From: Deltaproteobacteria bacterium
GTDB taxonomy: Bacteria; Desulfobacterota; Syntrophia; Syntrophales; UBA2210
Direction: 5' to 3'
Assembly: GCA_016935935.1 (NCBI GenBank)
Contig: JAFGPZ010000167.1
Coordinates: forward strand, 1-6,887
DNA: 6,887 bases
The notes beneath the pieces were generated by a model, which was not told the origin of the DNA, searched no databases, and saw only the letters and a program-made list of their open reading frames with translations. The translations under genes and the position numbers were made by a program. Shown one piece after another: positions 1 through 6,839 of the stretch. The stretch's first letter is position 1. Each line of letters begins with the position of its first letter.

Positions 1-1
1 A

Positions 2-853
2 TTCAGGTTGATGACGGTAATAACCTTAACGGCAGGCACCGCTTTTATAATGTGGTTGGGAGAACAGATTACGGAGCGCGGCATAGGCAATGGGATATCC
101 CTGATAATTTTCGCCGGCATCGTGGCAAGGGGGCCCGAGGGACTCATTAATACTTTCCGATTGCTCTCAACAGGCGAGATGGGAATATTTTTCGGAGTCA
201 TCCTTAGCGTACTCATGGTTGCTGTTGTGGGTTTCATTGTTTTTGTGGAAAGTGGGCAGAGGCGGATACCAGTTCAATATGCTAAGAGAATTATAGGGAG
301 AAAAATGTACGGTGGTCAGACGACCCACCTTCCACTCAAAGTCAACACAGCTGGAGTTATTCCACCCATATTTGCGTCATCTATCATAATGTTTCCCGCC
401 ACGATTGCCAATTTTGTAAGTCACCCGTGGATGGAAATGGTGAAGGGTATGCTTATGCCGGGGAGTGTTTTTTATGAACTTCTGTATGTGGCATTTATAG
501 TCTTTTTCTGTTATTTCTACACGGCTGTTACATTTAATCCCGTAGACGTAGCGGACAATATGAAAAAACATGGAGGCTATGTGCCGGGAATAAGACCCGG
601 AAAGAGAACTTCGGAATATATAGACAAGGTTCTGACAAGACTAACCTTCAGTGGTGCAATTTATGTGTCTGCCGTGTGTGTTCTGCCCAGTATTCTTATG
701 ACTAAATTTAATGTTCCCTTTTACTTTGGAGGCACGGCGCTCCTCATTGTGGTAGGTGTTGCTCTTGATACTGCCGGTCAGATAGAGACGCACCTTCTGA
801 CAAGGCAGTACGAAGGTTTTATGAAAAAGGGACGAGTTGCAAGAAGGCGCTGA
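2..853 (+). CDS. secY: Preprotein translocase subunit SecY (partial, C-terminal two thirds)
   Basis: SecY is the pore-forming inner-membrane subunit of the SecYEG channel, through which unfolded proteins are exported or inserted into the membrane. The reading frame is open at the left edge, so the start is outside the window; 283 residues are visible of a family length near 430-440. The fragment begins near TM4 ([19 protein letters not shown], visible residues 13-31), a SecY hallmark, and carries about six further hydrophobic segments. The cytosolic loop motifs are intact: [10 protein letters not shown] (87-96) and [15 protein letters not shown] (104-118), then [14 protein letters not shown] and IRPGKRT (179-203), which form the SecA/ribosome-contacting loops C5 and C6. 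The C-terminal [12 protein letters not shown] is also typical. It leads directly into map after 31 nt, with no adk between. The identification is very secure. Confidence 0.97.
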   Translation, partial: FRLMTVITLTAGTAFIMWLGEQITERGIGNGISLIIFAGIVARGPEGLINTFRLLSTGEMGIFFGVILSVLMVAVVGFIVFVESGQRRIPVQYAKRIIGRKMYGGQTTHLPLKVNTAGVIPPIFASSIIMFPATIANFVSHPWMEMVKGMLMPGSVFYELLYVAFIVFFCYFYTAVTFNPVDVADNMKKHGGYVPGIRPGKRTSEYIDKVLTRLTFSGAIYVSAVCVLPSILMTKFNVPFYFGGTALLIVVGVALDTAGQIETHLLTRQYEGFMKKGRVARRR

Positions 854-884
854 TCTTGTAAACCACGGTAAGTTAGAGTTGTTG

Positions 885-1643
885 ATGGTTATCCTTAAAT
901 CCTCAGAAGAAATAAAAATGATGCGGGAAAGCAGCTCTATCGTGGCAGACGTATTGAGCGGATTGAAGGATCTAATAGAGCCCGGATTGGCGACACTTGA
1001 GCTGGATAAATACGCTGAATCTGAGACGCTCAAAAAGGGGGCAAAGCCTGCTTTTAAGGGGTACAGAAATTTCCCCTATTCGCTCTGTGTGTCTGTAAAC
1101 AGTGAGGTTGTTCACGGTTTTCCTTCAAAAAGGTCACTTCGTGAGGGAGACATCGTAAGTATCGACTTCGGTGTTCTTTATAAGGGATACTACGGAGATT
1201 CGGCTGTTACCTTTGCCGTTGGAAAGATATCAAAAGAGGCCTCTAATTTATTGAGTGTCACAAAGAAATCGCTATACAGAGGCATAGATAAAGCGATTCC
1301 AGGTAACAGACTGGGAGATGTATCTTGTGCAATACAAAAGGAGGCCGAATCTGCTGGTTATTCAGTAGTGAGAGATTTCGTGGGACACGGAATAGGTAGG
1401 GCGCTTCATGAAGATCCCCAGGTTCCGAACTACGGTATCAAGGGGCGCGGTATGGAGCTAAAGGCTGGGCTGGTTATTGCCATTGAGCCCATGATCAATG
1501 AGGGCACATTTGAAGTCAGGGTTAAACCGAATGGCTGGACAGTGGTAACAAGCGACGAAAGACTTTCAGCCCATTACGAGCATACCGTAGCAGTTACGGA
1601 GAACGGCCCTTGCATACTCAGCAAGACAGCAACTAGCCACTGA
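885..1643 (+). CDS. map: Type I methionine aminopeptidase
   Basis: This cytosolic metalloenzyme removes the initiator methionine from nascent proteins when the second residue is small. The 252-aa product is close to the 264-aa E. coli enzyme. All expected active-site residues are visible: H77 (VVHGFP), metal ligands D94 (SIDFG), D105 (GDSA), H168 (GHGIG), E201 (AIEPM) and E232 (YEHT), and H175 (LHEDP). Each metal ligand is offset by exactly three from E. coli D97, D108, H171, E204 and E235. No long N-terminal extension or zinc-finger region is present, so it is the short bacterial form. I chose ATG 885 because [10 protein letters not shown] matches the usual family start. The frame extends upstream to TTG 837 inside secY, and TTG 879 and 882 lie just before. 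The ribosome binding site is weak (AGAG at 875-878). It lies 31 nt after secY and 10 nt before infA. Confidence 0.97.
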   Translation: MVILKSSEEIKMMRESSSIVADVLSGLKDLIEPGLATLELDKYAESETLKKGAKPAFKGYRNFPYSLCVSVNSEVVHGFPSKRSLREGDIVSIDFGVLYKGYYGDSAVTFAVGKISKEASNLLSVTKKSLYRGIDKAIPGNRLGDVSCAIQKEAESAGYSVVRDFVGHGIGRALHEDPQVPNYGIKGRGMELKAGLVIAIEPMINEGTFEVRVKPNGWTVVTSDERLSAHYEHTVAVTENGPCILSKTATSH

Positions 1644-1653
1644 TGGTTATATT

Positions 1654-1872
1654 ATGGTAAAAGAAGAATCTATAGTTGTCGAGGGTACAGTGATAGAACC
1701 CTTGCCCAATGCGATGTTTCGAGTAGAACTTGAAAACGGTCATCGAGTACTTGCCCACATATCTGGGAAGATGCGAATGCATTTTATAAAGATATTGCCT
1801 GGGGACAAGGTTACTGTTGAATTATCACCCTATGATTTAACGAGGGGAAGAATCACGTATCGATCAAAGTGA
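1654..1872 (+). CDS. infA: Translation initiation factor IF-1
   Basis: IF-1 binds the A-site of the 30S subunit during initiation and works with IF-2 and IF-3. The 72-residue length equals that of E. coli IF-1. The single OB-fold (S1-like) domain fills the protein, with the conserved blocks [20 protein letters not shown] (residues 10-29), HISGKMR (35-41) and [18 protein letters not shown] (50-67), ending in YRSK. ATG 1654 gives the standard N-terminus MVKEES. No clear Shine-Dalgarno precedes it: the 10 nt after the map stop contain only TGGTTATATT, so translation may depend on coupling to map (inference). Its place between map and rpmJ is common in Firmicutes and many other bacteria but not in E. 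coli, where infA is elsewhere on the chromosome. Confidence 0.97.
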   Translation: MVKEESIVVEGTVIEPLPNAMFRVELENGHRVLAHISGKMRMHFIKILPGDKVTVELSPYDLTRGRITYRSK

Positions 1873-1891
1873 TATTAAATGGAGTATTAAA

Positions 1892-2005
1892 ATGAAAGTT
1901 AGATCATCCGTTAAAAAGATGTGCGATAAGTGTAAGGTTATCATAAGGCGGAGAGTGCTGAGGGTTATATGTGAAAACCCAAAGCACAAGCAGAGACAAG
2001 GATAA
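1892..2005 (+). CDS. rpmJ: 50S ribosomal protein L36, zinc-binding (C+) form
   Basis: L36 is the smallest 50S protein; it sits near 23S rRNA in the large subunit and holds a zinc ribbon. Translation from ATG 1892 gives 37 residues, [10 protein letters not shown] to KHKQRQG, matching the standard bacterial length. The zinc ligands are complete: C11, C14, C27 and H32 (C-x2-C-x12-C-x4-H), so this is the zinc-dependent paralogue and not the zinc-free C- form made under zinc starvation. GGAG at 1881-1884, seven nt before the ATG, is a reasonable ribosome binding site. The stop is doubled (TAATAA, 2003-2008). It lies 19 nt after infA and 18 nt before rpsM. Confidence 0.96.
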   Translation: MKVRSSVKKMCDKCKVIIRRRVLRVICENPKHKQRQG

Positions 2006-2009
2006 TAAA

Positions 2010-2016
2010 GGGGAGG
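2010..2016 (+). promoter_or_regulatory. Ribosome binding site of rpsM
   Basis: GGGGAGG lies seven nt before GTG 2024 and fixes that non-ATG codon as the start of S13. It sits right after the double stop of rpmJ. Confidence 0.85.
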
Positions 2017-2023
2017 TTTAGCT

Positions 2024-2395
2024 GTGGCAAGAATCGCAGGCGTTGATTTACCGAGAAACAAAAGAATGGAAATCGCTCTGACTTACATTTATGGTATAGG
2101 CAAAACGAAGGCGAAGGAGATACTGGAAGAGGCTAAAGTCGATTGCGGTACCAAGACCGATGCCCTCGGCGATGAAGAGATTACTGCAATAAGAAACATC
2201 ATCGACAAAGAACATAAGGTGGAAGGCGACTTGCGACGAGAAGTTGCAATGTCTATCAAAAGACTAATGGACATAGGTGCTTACAGAGGGTTAAGGCATA
2301 GAAGGGGTCTCCCCGTTAGGGGACAGAGGACCAGCACCAATGCGAGAACCAGAAAAGGTCCGCGAAGGGCCATTGGCGCCAAGAGAAAAAAATAA
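2024..2395 (+). CDS. rpsM: 30S ribosomal protein S13
   Basis: S13 is in the head of the 30S subunit, where it forms bridges to the 50S subunit and its C-terminal tail reaches the P-site tRNA. The product has 123 residues, a normal family length. It starts at GTG with [14 protein letters not shown], which matches the usual S13 N-terminus, and has a strong ribosome binding site at 2010-2016. The helix-hairpin-like [12 protein letters not shown] lies at residues 23-34. The S13 signature [15 protein letters not shown] is at 89-103, followed by the basic tail [12 protein letters not shown] and a lysine-rich end. The upstream gap to rpmJ is just 18 nt, too short for the long S4-binding pseudoknot leader that E. 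coli has before rpsM. Confidence 0.98.
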   Translation: MARIAGVDLPRNKRMEIALTYIYGIGKTKAKEILEEAKVDCGTKTDALGDEEITAIRNIIDKEHKVEGDLRREVAMSIKRLMDIGAYRGLRHRRGLPVRGQRTSTNARTRKGPRRAIGAKRKK

Positions 2396-2414
2396 CACCT
2401 GATCTGGAGGGGAA

Positions 2415-2807
2415 ATGGCTCAGCCTAAGAAAAGAACGACAAAAAAGAAAGAAAGAAAAAATATATCGGATGGTATAGCGCACATCCAGTCTACATTCAA
2501 CAATACGATAGTGACTATTACAGACCTTAGCGGCAACGTAATCTCCTGGTCTTCTTCCGGTGTGCAGGGATTTAAGGGATCAAGAAAAAGCACGCCTTTT
2601 GCCGCACAGATGGTGGCTGAAGACGCCGTAAAAAAGGCAAAAGTTCACGGACTTAGGAACGTGAGGGTGTATGTAAAGGGGCCTGGTGCGGGGCGTGAAT
2701 CGGCCCTTAGGGCGTTACAGGCGGCTGGCTTGAACATAAGTCTCATCAGAGATGTAACACCTATTCCCCACAATGGATGCCGTCCGCCTAAGAGACGGAG
2801 AGTTTAA
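2415..2807 (+). CDS. rpsK: 30S ribosomal protein S11
   Basis: S11 lies on the 30S platform, next to the E-site and the 3' end region of 16S rRNA. The 130-aa product is one residue longer than the E. coli protein. It has the basic N-terminal tail ([12 protein letters not shown], 5-16), the core strand block [19 protein letters not shown] (23-41), the [19 protein letters not shown] signature (88-106) and the invariant end [18 protein letters not shown] (113-130). The Asn-Gly at 120-121 corresponds to the site in E. coli S11 reported to convert to isoaspartate (family knowledge). The start is ATG 2415 after GGAGGGG (2406-2412), a short but adequate spacing. It lies 19 nt after rpsM. Confidence 0.98.
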   Translation: MAQPKKRTTKKKERKNISDGIAHIQSTFNNTIVTITDLSGNVISWSSSGVQGFKGSRKSTPFAAQMVAEDAVKKAKVHGLRNVRVYVKGPGAGRESALRALQAAGLNISLIRDVTPIPHNGCRPPKRRRV

Positions 2808-2818
2808 CTGAGAATAAT

Positions 2819-2823
2819 GGAGG
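2819..2823 (+). promoter_or_regulatory. Ribosome binding site of rpsD
   Basis: GGAGG sits six nt before TTG 2830. It supports this rare start codon, which also gives the expected S4 N-terminus. Confidence 0.85.
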
Positions 2824-2829
2824 AATATT

Positions 2830-3456
2830 TTGGCAAGATATAGGGGATCAATCTGTAGATTATGTCGAAGTGAAGGGGTAAAGCTGTTTCTCAAAGGTGA
2901 CAGATGTTACAGCGATAAATGTGCCTTTGAGAGGAGAGGGTATTCACCGGGAGAACATGGCCAGGGTCGAAAGAAACCCTCTGATTATGGCATACAGCTA
3001 AGGGAAAAACAAAAATTAAAGAGGATGTTCGGTCTTCTGGAAAAACAGTTTAAAGGATACTTCGAGGAAGCTGACAGACAGAAGGGGGTAACTGGAACAA
3101 CCCTTTTAGTGCTTCTAGACAGAAGGTTGGATAATATGGTCTACAGAATGGGATTTGCTAATTCAAGGAATGATGCAAGACAGCTTGTAAAACACAATCA
3201 TTTTCTCGTGAATGATAAAAAGGTGAACATACCATCTTATCTGATAGAGGTAGGAGACAAGATTCAGGTAAGGGAAAAGAGTAAGAAAATGGTACGCATC
3301 CTCGAAGCTTTGGAAACGGTTGCCAGACGAGGGGTACCTCAGTGGCTGGAATTGGACCAGAAAAACTTTACCGGCGTCGTAAAGGCATTACCTACGCGAG
3401 AAGATATTACCATGCCTATTCAAGAACAGCTTGTAGTAGAATTTTATTCTAAATAG
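2830..3456 (+). CDS. rpsD: 30S ribosomal protein S4, zinc-binding (C+) form
   Basis: S4 is a primary 16S rRNA binder that nucleates 30S assembly and helps maintain decoding fidelity; in several bacteria it also represses its own synthesis. The 208-aa product has a normal length. The N-terminal zinc site is complete: C9, C12, C26 and C31 (C-x2-C-x13-C-x4-C), the C+ form as in Thermus and unlike the zinc-free E. coli protein. The RNA-binding S4 domain spans about residues 98-160, with [16 protein letters not shown] (98-113), [17 protein letters not shown] (116-132) and VGDKI (141-145). The end VVEFYSK is typical. The TTG start at 2830 is set by GGAGG at 2819-2823; no other codon nearby gives MARYRG. 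Its stop TAG overlaps by one base a GTG in the rpoA frame, although rpoA probably starts 35 nt downstream. Confidence 0.98.
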   Translation: MARYRGSICRLCRSEGVKLFLKGDRCYSDKCAFERRGYSPGEHGQGRKKPSDYGIQLREKQKLKRMFGLLEKQFKGYFEEADRQKGVTGTTLLVLLDRRLDNMVYRMGFANSRNDARQLVKHNHFLVNDKKVNIPSYLIEVGDKIQVREKSKKMVRILEALETVARRGVPQWLELDQKNFTGVVKALPTREDITMPIQEQLVVEFYSK

Positions 3457-3491
3457 TGAAAATTAACCGGGCTATGCGGGGAACCAGAATA

Positions 3492-4496
3492 ATGCAAAAA
3501 AATTGGCGCGATATGATAAAACCTAAGTATATAGAAATTGATGAGAGAACCCATTCACCATTTTATGGAGAATTTGATTGTCAGCCTTTGGAAAAAGGAT
3601 ATGGAATAACCCTTGGCAACTCTCTTCGCAGAGTTCTCCTCTCTTCAGTTTATGGCGCTGCGATAGTCTCTGTTAAGATTGACGGGGTCTTCCACGAATT
3701 TTCAACTATTCCTGGAGTCAAGGAAGATGTTACAGATATCATATTGAATATCAAGGGGATATGTCTAAAGCTCCATGGTGATGGACCGAGAACGATTTAT
3801 ATTGATGCCGCAAAAGAGGGGGCCTTAACCGCGGGAGACATTCTTACCGGTGGAGCAGTAGAAGTTCTGAATCCGGACCACCATATAGCGACACTTTCCG
3901 AAGGAGCAACATTTAAGGCCGAAATGGTTGTTAAGATAGGAAAGGGGTATGTTCCTGCCAAGACGGGAAAAGATCCGGATCAGCCGGAAGGTGTTATTAA
4001 TATCGATGAAATATATTCTCCTATAAAAAAGGTTGCCTATTCAGTAACCAATGCCCGAGTAGGGCAGATCACCGATTATGACAGATTGGTGTTGGAAGTT
4101 TGGACTGACGGCAGTATTTTGCCCGAGGACGCCGTCGATTACGCAGCCAGGACATTAACTGCTCAACTTGAGGTCTTCATAAGAGATGACGGTGTAGAGG
4201 AAGTTGAAGAAAAGACCGCAGAGGAAAAGAAACCAAAGGAGCAGGTGAATGACAATCTGTTCAAGAGCGTTGATGAACTGGAACTTTCTGTAAGATCTGC
4301 TAACTGTCTGAAGAACGCAGGTATCAGATACATCGGAGAACTCGTTCAAAGATCGGAAGCCGAAATGCTGAAAACTAAGAATTTTGGTAGAAAATCTCTT
4401 AACGAAATAAGGGAGATACTTTCAGAAATGGAATTAAATCTCGGGATGAAGATAGACTTTTCTGTGTCGCCACAGGAAGAAGATACGGAAGGGTAA
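3492..4496 (+). CDS. rpoA: DNA-directed RNA polymerase alpha subunit
   Basis: RpoA dimerises to nucleate RNA polymerase assembly, and its C-terminal domain contacts UP-element DNA and activators. From ATG 3492 the product is 334 aa (E. coli 329). The N-terminal domain (about 1-232) contains the dimerisation block [15 protein letters not shown] (38-52) and [17 protein letters not shown] (68-84). A highly charged linker (about 233-253, rich in E and K) separates it from the C-terminal domain (about 256-323). DNA-contact residues are conserved with a +3 offset from E. coli: R268, N271, C272, G299, K301, S302 and E305. The frame is open back to GTG 3456, overlapping the rpsD stop, but ATG 3492 gives the usual start [12 protein letters not shown] and has GGGGA (3478-3482) upstream; the GTG has no such site. 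It lies 26 nt before rplQ. Confidence 0.98.
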   Translation: MQKNWRDMIKPKYIEIDERTHSPFYGEFDCQPLEKGYGITLGNSLRRVLLSSVYGAAIVSVKIDGVFHEFSTIPGVKEDVTDIILNIKGICLKLHGDGPRTIYIDAAKEGALTAGDILTGGAVEVLNPDHHIATLSEGATFKAEMVVKIGKGYVPAKTGKDPDQPEGVINIDEIYSPIKKVAYSVTNARVGQITDYDRLVLEVWTDGSILPEDAVDYAARTLTAQLEVFIRDDGVEEVEEKTAEEKKPKEQVNDNLFKSVDELELSVRSANCLKNAGIRYIGELVQRSEAEMLKTKNFGRKSLNEIREILSEMELNLGMKIDFSVSPQEEDTEG

Positions 4497-4522
4497 TATT
4501 ATCTGGAAAGGAATTGAGCGTT

Positions 4523-4930
4523 ATGCGTCATAGAAAGTCTGGAAGGAAGCTGGGCAGAGTCTCCAGTCACAGAAAAGCCATGTTAAAGAATATGACCGCT
4601 TCGCTTCTAAAGCATGAGAGGATTATCACTACCGATGCGAAGGCCAAGGAACTCCGGAGTGTGGCTGAGCGTGTAATTACATTAGGTAAAAATGGAAGTC
4701 TTCATGCCAGGAGACAGACCCTTTCATTTGTAAGAGATCGCCAGGTTACTGCGAAGGTATTCGATGAACTCTCTGAACGATACAGTAACAGAAGCGGCGG
4801 GTATACGAGAATAATAAAAATTGGATACAGGGATGGCGATAATGCCCCTCTTTCGGTAGTGGAACTGATTTCGGAGCAAAAGAAAAAAACTAAGGAGGGG
4901 GATGCGGAAAAGAGTCCCAAGGATAAGTAA
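4523..4930 (+). CDS. rplQ: 50S ribosomal protein L17
   Basis: L17 lies on the 50S subunit near the peptide exit tunnel opening. The 135-aa product carries [12 protein letters not shown] at the start, the signature [20 protein letters not shown] (31-50) and [18 protein letters not shown] (92-109). A lysine- and acid-rich tail of about 18 residues follows the conserved core, a variable part of the family. ATG 4523 is chosen over the in-frame TTG 4514 because the family starts MRHRK and because AAGGA at 4508-4512 is correctly spaced for the ATG and too close to the TTG. It is the last gene of the operon and is followed directly by an intrinsic terminator. Confidence 0.97.
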   Translation: MRHRKSGRKLGRVSSHRKAMLKNMTASLLKHERIITTDAKAKELRSVAERVITLGKNGSLHARRQTLSFVRDRQVTAKVFDELSERYSNRSGGYTRIIKIGYRDGDNAPLSVVELISEQKKKTKEGDAEKSPKDK

Positions 4931-4957
4931 AATTACGAAGAGAATTAAATGATTATG

Positions 4958-4988
4958 AAAAGGCAAGGTTTCCAACCTTGCCTTTTTT
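4958..4988 (+). terminator. Intrinsic terminator of the ribosomal/rpoA operon
   Basis: A perfect 13-bp stem (AAAAGGCAAGGTT at 4958-4970 with its complement at 4974-4986) closes a three-base loop TCC and runs into six Ts (4983-4988). It begins 27 nt after the rplQ stop and marks the end of the operon. The A-tract on the left arm means it could also act on transcripts from the other strand, but no gene there needs it. Confidence 0.92.
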
Positions 4989-4992
4989 ATTC

Positions 4993-5019
4993 TTGATTTA
5001 TTTACCGGGAAGCTATAGT
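4993..5019 (+). promoter_or_regulatory. Possible sigma-70-like promoter for the small EF-Tu-like gene
   Basis: TTGATT (4993-4998) and TATAGT (5014-5019) resemble -35 and -10 boxes but are only 15 nt apart, shorter than the preferred 17. A promoter is expected here because a strong terminator precedes and a gene with its own good ribosome binding site follows at 5087. The assignment is tentative; TATATT at 5036-5041 is an alternative -10 without a clear -35. Confidence 0.25.
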
Positions 5020-5072
5020 CTCCCAAGCATGTTTTTATATTCCAATACCTGAAAACCATTGCAGGATAAATT

Positions 5073-5079
5073 AAGGAGG
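5073..5079 (+). promoter_or_regulatory. Strong ribosome binding site of the 86-aa gene
   Basis: AAGGAGG is the best Shine-Dalgarno in the window and lies seven nt before ATG 5087. It is strong evidence that this small reading frame is translated. Confidence 0.9.
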
Positions 5080-5086
5080 ATGAACA

Positions 5087-5347
5087 ATGGGAGAAGAGAA
5101 ATTAGGAGAGGTGGTCAAGTTCTTCACAAAACCCAGTGTGGCTGCGGTTAGAATTACAGGAGGAGAACTTTCGGTTGGCGATACCGTCAAATTTGTAGGG
5201 CATACTACCGATTTTGAAGATACCATCGATTCGATGGAAGTGAACAATGAAAAGATCGATACAGCAGTTGTCGGTGACTATATAGGTATCAAAGTGCCAC
5301 AGCGTGTACGTCCCGGTGATGAGATGTATAAGATCACGGCGGACTAG
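5087..5347 (+). CDS. Small EF-Tu domain 2-like protein of unknown function
   Basis: This 86-aa protein resembles the beta-barrel of domain 2 of translational GTPases (EF-Tu/IF-2 type) standing alone, with no GTPase domain. Visible elements in order are GEVVKFFTKPSVAAVRI (7-23), the turn LSVGDTVKFVGHTTDF (28-43), DSMEVNN (48-54), and VVGDYIGIKV with RVRPGDEMYKI (61-83). The GD-turn, the GHTTDF stretch and the final VRPGD-xx-Y are the pattern of families annotated 'translation elongation factor-like protein', and similar barrels occur at the C-terminus of U32-family peptidases. No catalytic residues, signal peptide or membrane segment is seen, so it is probably cytosolic; binding of RNA, a protein or a partner enzyme is only a guess. 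It has its own strong ribosome binding site and lies between two terminators, which suggests a one-gene unit. The gene is secure; its function is unknown. Confidence 0.88.
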   Translation: MGEEKLGEVVKFFTKPSVAAVRITGGELSVGDTVKFVGHTTDFEDTIDSMEVNNEKIDTAVVGDYIGIKVPQRVRPGDEMYKITAD

Positions 5348-5367
5348 CCAATGTATCAATTAAATAC

Positions 5368-5407
5368 AGGCCATGGGTGTGCAGTTATATTCCTCTCTGG
5401 CCTTTTT
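5368..5407 (+). terminator. Probable intrinsic terminator after the 86-aa gene
   Basis: AGGCCA (5368-5373) pairs with TGGCCT (5398-5403), possibly extended inward by three pairs (GGG with CTC, one a G-U wobble), and is followed by a T-tract (5403-5407) and GTATT. AATACA (5363-5368) can also pair with TGTATT (5407-5412) outside the stem. The loop is long (about 20 nt), so it is weaker than the terminator after rplQ, but its position 20 nt after the stop codon fits. Confidence 0.55.
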
Positions 5408-5422
5408 GTATTATCTTTCAGT

Positions 5423-5461
5423 CGCCGCTAAGCTGTATCGGCGTGGCTGTGATTGAGCCGC
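5423..5461 (+). other. Two overlapping hairpins before folC
   Basis: CGCCG (5423-5427) can pair with CGGCG (5439-5443) around an 11-base loop, and GTGGCT (5443-5448) with AGCCGC (5456-5461) around a 7-base loop with one G-U pair. They share base 5443, so they stack closely or compete. The rest of 5413-5567 contains no recognisable RNA family, tRNA or convincing coding region. They could belong to a folC leader or be chance structure. Confidence 0.25.
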
Positions 5462-5567
5462 CTTGCGTGACATTCGGGAAACCATTCCTTTCTGGGCAAG
5501 AAAACAGGGTCGCGCGATTGTCTAGCGAATACGATGACGATGCCCGAGAGATAATCCGTGTTGCTGT

Positions 5568-6839
5568 ATGTATAATGTGCCTCAAAATTATCTGGGATAT
5601 CTTGCGAGACTGGGTCATAAGGGAATCCACTTGGGACTTGGTCCCACCTCCAGACTTCTTAAAAAGTTCGACAATCCGCAAAGAAGATACAAGTCAATTA
5701 TTATCGGGGGAACAAATGGCAAAGGTTCCGTGGCTGCCATTCTTTCATCTATACTGGGGAAAACGGGTAAAAAAATAGGTCTCTACACGTCTCCGCATCT
5801 GATCGATTTCAGGGAACGGATACGGGTAAACGGAACAATGATCTCCCAGGAAAGATTATCTTATCTTACAGGGTTGATACGTGAAAAAAGTGCTGACGGT
5901 ATAACCTTTTTTGAGTTTACTACAGTCCTCGCATTTTTACATTTTTATCTCGAAGGTGTGGATATAGTGGTTCTGGAAGTCGGTATGGGTGGAAGACTCG
6001 ATGCCACAAATGTTGTGATGCCCGAGGTGTCTGTCATTACGAATGTGTCCTTGGAGCATAAGGAGTACCTTGGCAGTAATATCGAATCAATTGCGCGGGA
6101 AAAAGGGGGCATTATAAAAAGACGCGGTTTCTGTATAACTGGAGCCACTCAGCCCGCTGTTATTAATGTGCTGCATAACATTTGTCTGCAGAAAAGGGCG
6201 AGGTTGTTTACATACGGAAAGGATATTGCGATCAGGACACAGAAAGGAGGTGTTATATGTTACAGGGGTATTAATAAAACTTTTAACAATCTGCAACTTC
6301 CCCTTATAGGCAGGCATCAGGTCAAAAATGCATCTCTCGCCCTGGCTGCCGTCGAGGTTCTTGTTAAAAAAGGGCTCAATGTTGCTGATAGTGCCGTATA
6401 TGAAGGGATGAAAGACGTCAAATGGGAAGGTAGACTGGAAATACTGTGTAATAATCCACAGATTGTTGTGGATGGGGCGCATAATCCGGCAGGAATATCA
6501 GTTCTCTGCAGGGCATTGACAGACTATTTTACATACAAAAGACTAATCTGTGTTTTCGCCACACTGTCCGACAAGGACAGTAAAGGGATGTTGAGAAGAC
6601 TGTCATCAATAGCGAATCACATCATTCTAACCAGAACTCGGGACAGCAGAGGTTCGGAGATTGATAAACTGGTCACGATGGCCAGGAATCTGGGAATTCA
6701 TCATGATGCTGTCCCGCAGGCGAAAAAAGCTGTTGAGAAAGCACTTTTTCTTGCAGAGGATAACGATCTGATATGCATTACCGGTTCTATCTATCTTGTT
6801 GGAGAGATAAAAAAAACCTTCAAATTTAATCTTTTTTAA
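5568..6839 (+). CDS. folC: Bifunctional folylpolyglutamate synthase / dihydrofolate synthase
   Basis: FolC is a cytosolic Mur-ligase-family ATP enzyme that joins glutamate to dihydropteroate and/or extends the folate polyglutamate tail. The 423-aa product has the normal length and all main motifs: the P-loop GGTNGKGS (47-54, K52), LYTSPHL (72-78), LEVGMGGRLDATN (136-148, Mg-ligand candidate E137), H164, K179 in REKGGIIK (the lysine carbamylated in relatives), LPLIGRHQVKNA (244-255), WEGRLE (286-291) and DGAHNP (302-307). A small oddity is EHKEYLG at 163-169 where DHTEYLG is usual. The start ATG 5568 places the P-loop at the usual distance; no in-frame start exists between it and an upstream TGA at 5535, but no Shine-Dalgarno is visible (GTG 5577 is a weaker alternative). 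Whether it has both activities cannot be read from sequence. It stands about 220 nt after the previous gene, so it is probably transcribed separately. Confidence 0.95.
   Translation: MYNVPQNYLGYLARLGHKGIHLGLGPTSRLLKKFDNPQRRYKSIIIGGTNGKGSVAAILSSILGKTGKKIGLYTSPHLIDFRERIRVNGTMISQERLSYLTGLIREKSADGITFFEFTTVLAFLHFYLEGVDIVVLEVGMGGRLDATNVVMPEVSVITNVSLEHKEYLGSNIESIAREKGGIIKRRGFCITGATQPAVINVLHNICLQKRARLFTYGKDIAIRTQKGGVICYRGINKTFNNLQLPLIGRHQVKNASLALAAVEVLVKKGLNVADSAVYEGMKDVKWEGRLEILCNNPQIVVDGAHNPAGISVLCRALTDYFTYKRLICVFATLSDKDSKGMLRRLSSIANHIILTRTRDSRGSEIDKLVTMARNLGIHHDAVPQAKKAVEKALFLAEDNDLICITGSIYLVGEIKKTFKFNLF

Noticed and set aside
837..884. N-terminal extension of map from TTG 837
   Set aside because: It would overlap the end of secY and add 16 residues absent from the family; ATG 885 matches the usual start and the active-site numbering.
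641..1033. 130-codon minus-strand open frame across the secY-map junction
   Set aside because: It lies opposite two well-conserved genes and its product is low-complexity and unlike any family.
5007..5024. Imperfect inverted repeat (GGGA...TCCC) over the possible -10 box, considered as an operator
   Set aside because: Only four outer pairs are perfect and the centre is mismatched, so it is too weak to call a regulator site.
4724..5059. 111-codon minus-strand open frame across rplQ and the terminator
   Set aside because: It runs through a perfect intrinsic terminator and lies opposite rplQ; the hydrophobic composition is a by-product of the antisense frame.
5418..5681. 87-codon minus-strand open frame before folC
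   Set aside because: It has no ribosome binding site or recognisable domain, and it begins within the conserved N-terminus of folC on the opposite strand.
5377..5778. 133-codon plus-strand open frame starting at GTG
   Set aside because: It starts inside a probable terminator hairpin, has no ribosome binding site, resembles no family and overlaps the first 70 codons of folC in another frame.
6087..6482. 131-codon minus-strand open frame within folC
   Set aside because: It lies wholly opposite conserved folC motifs and has no ribosome binding site or domain.
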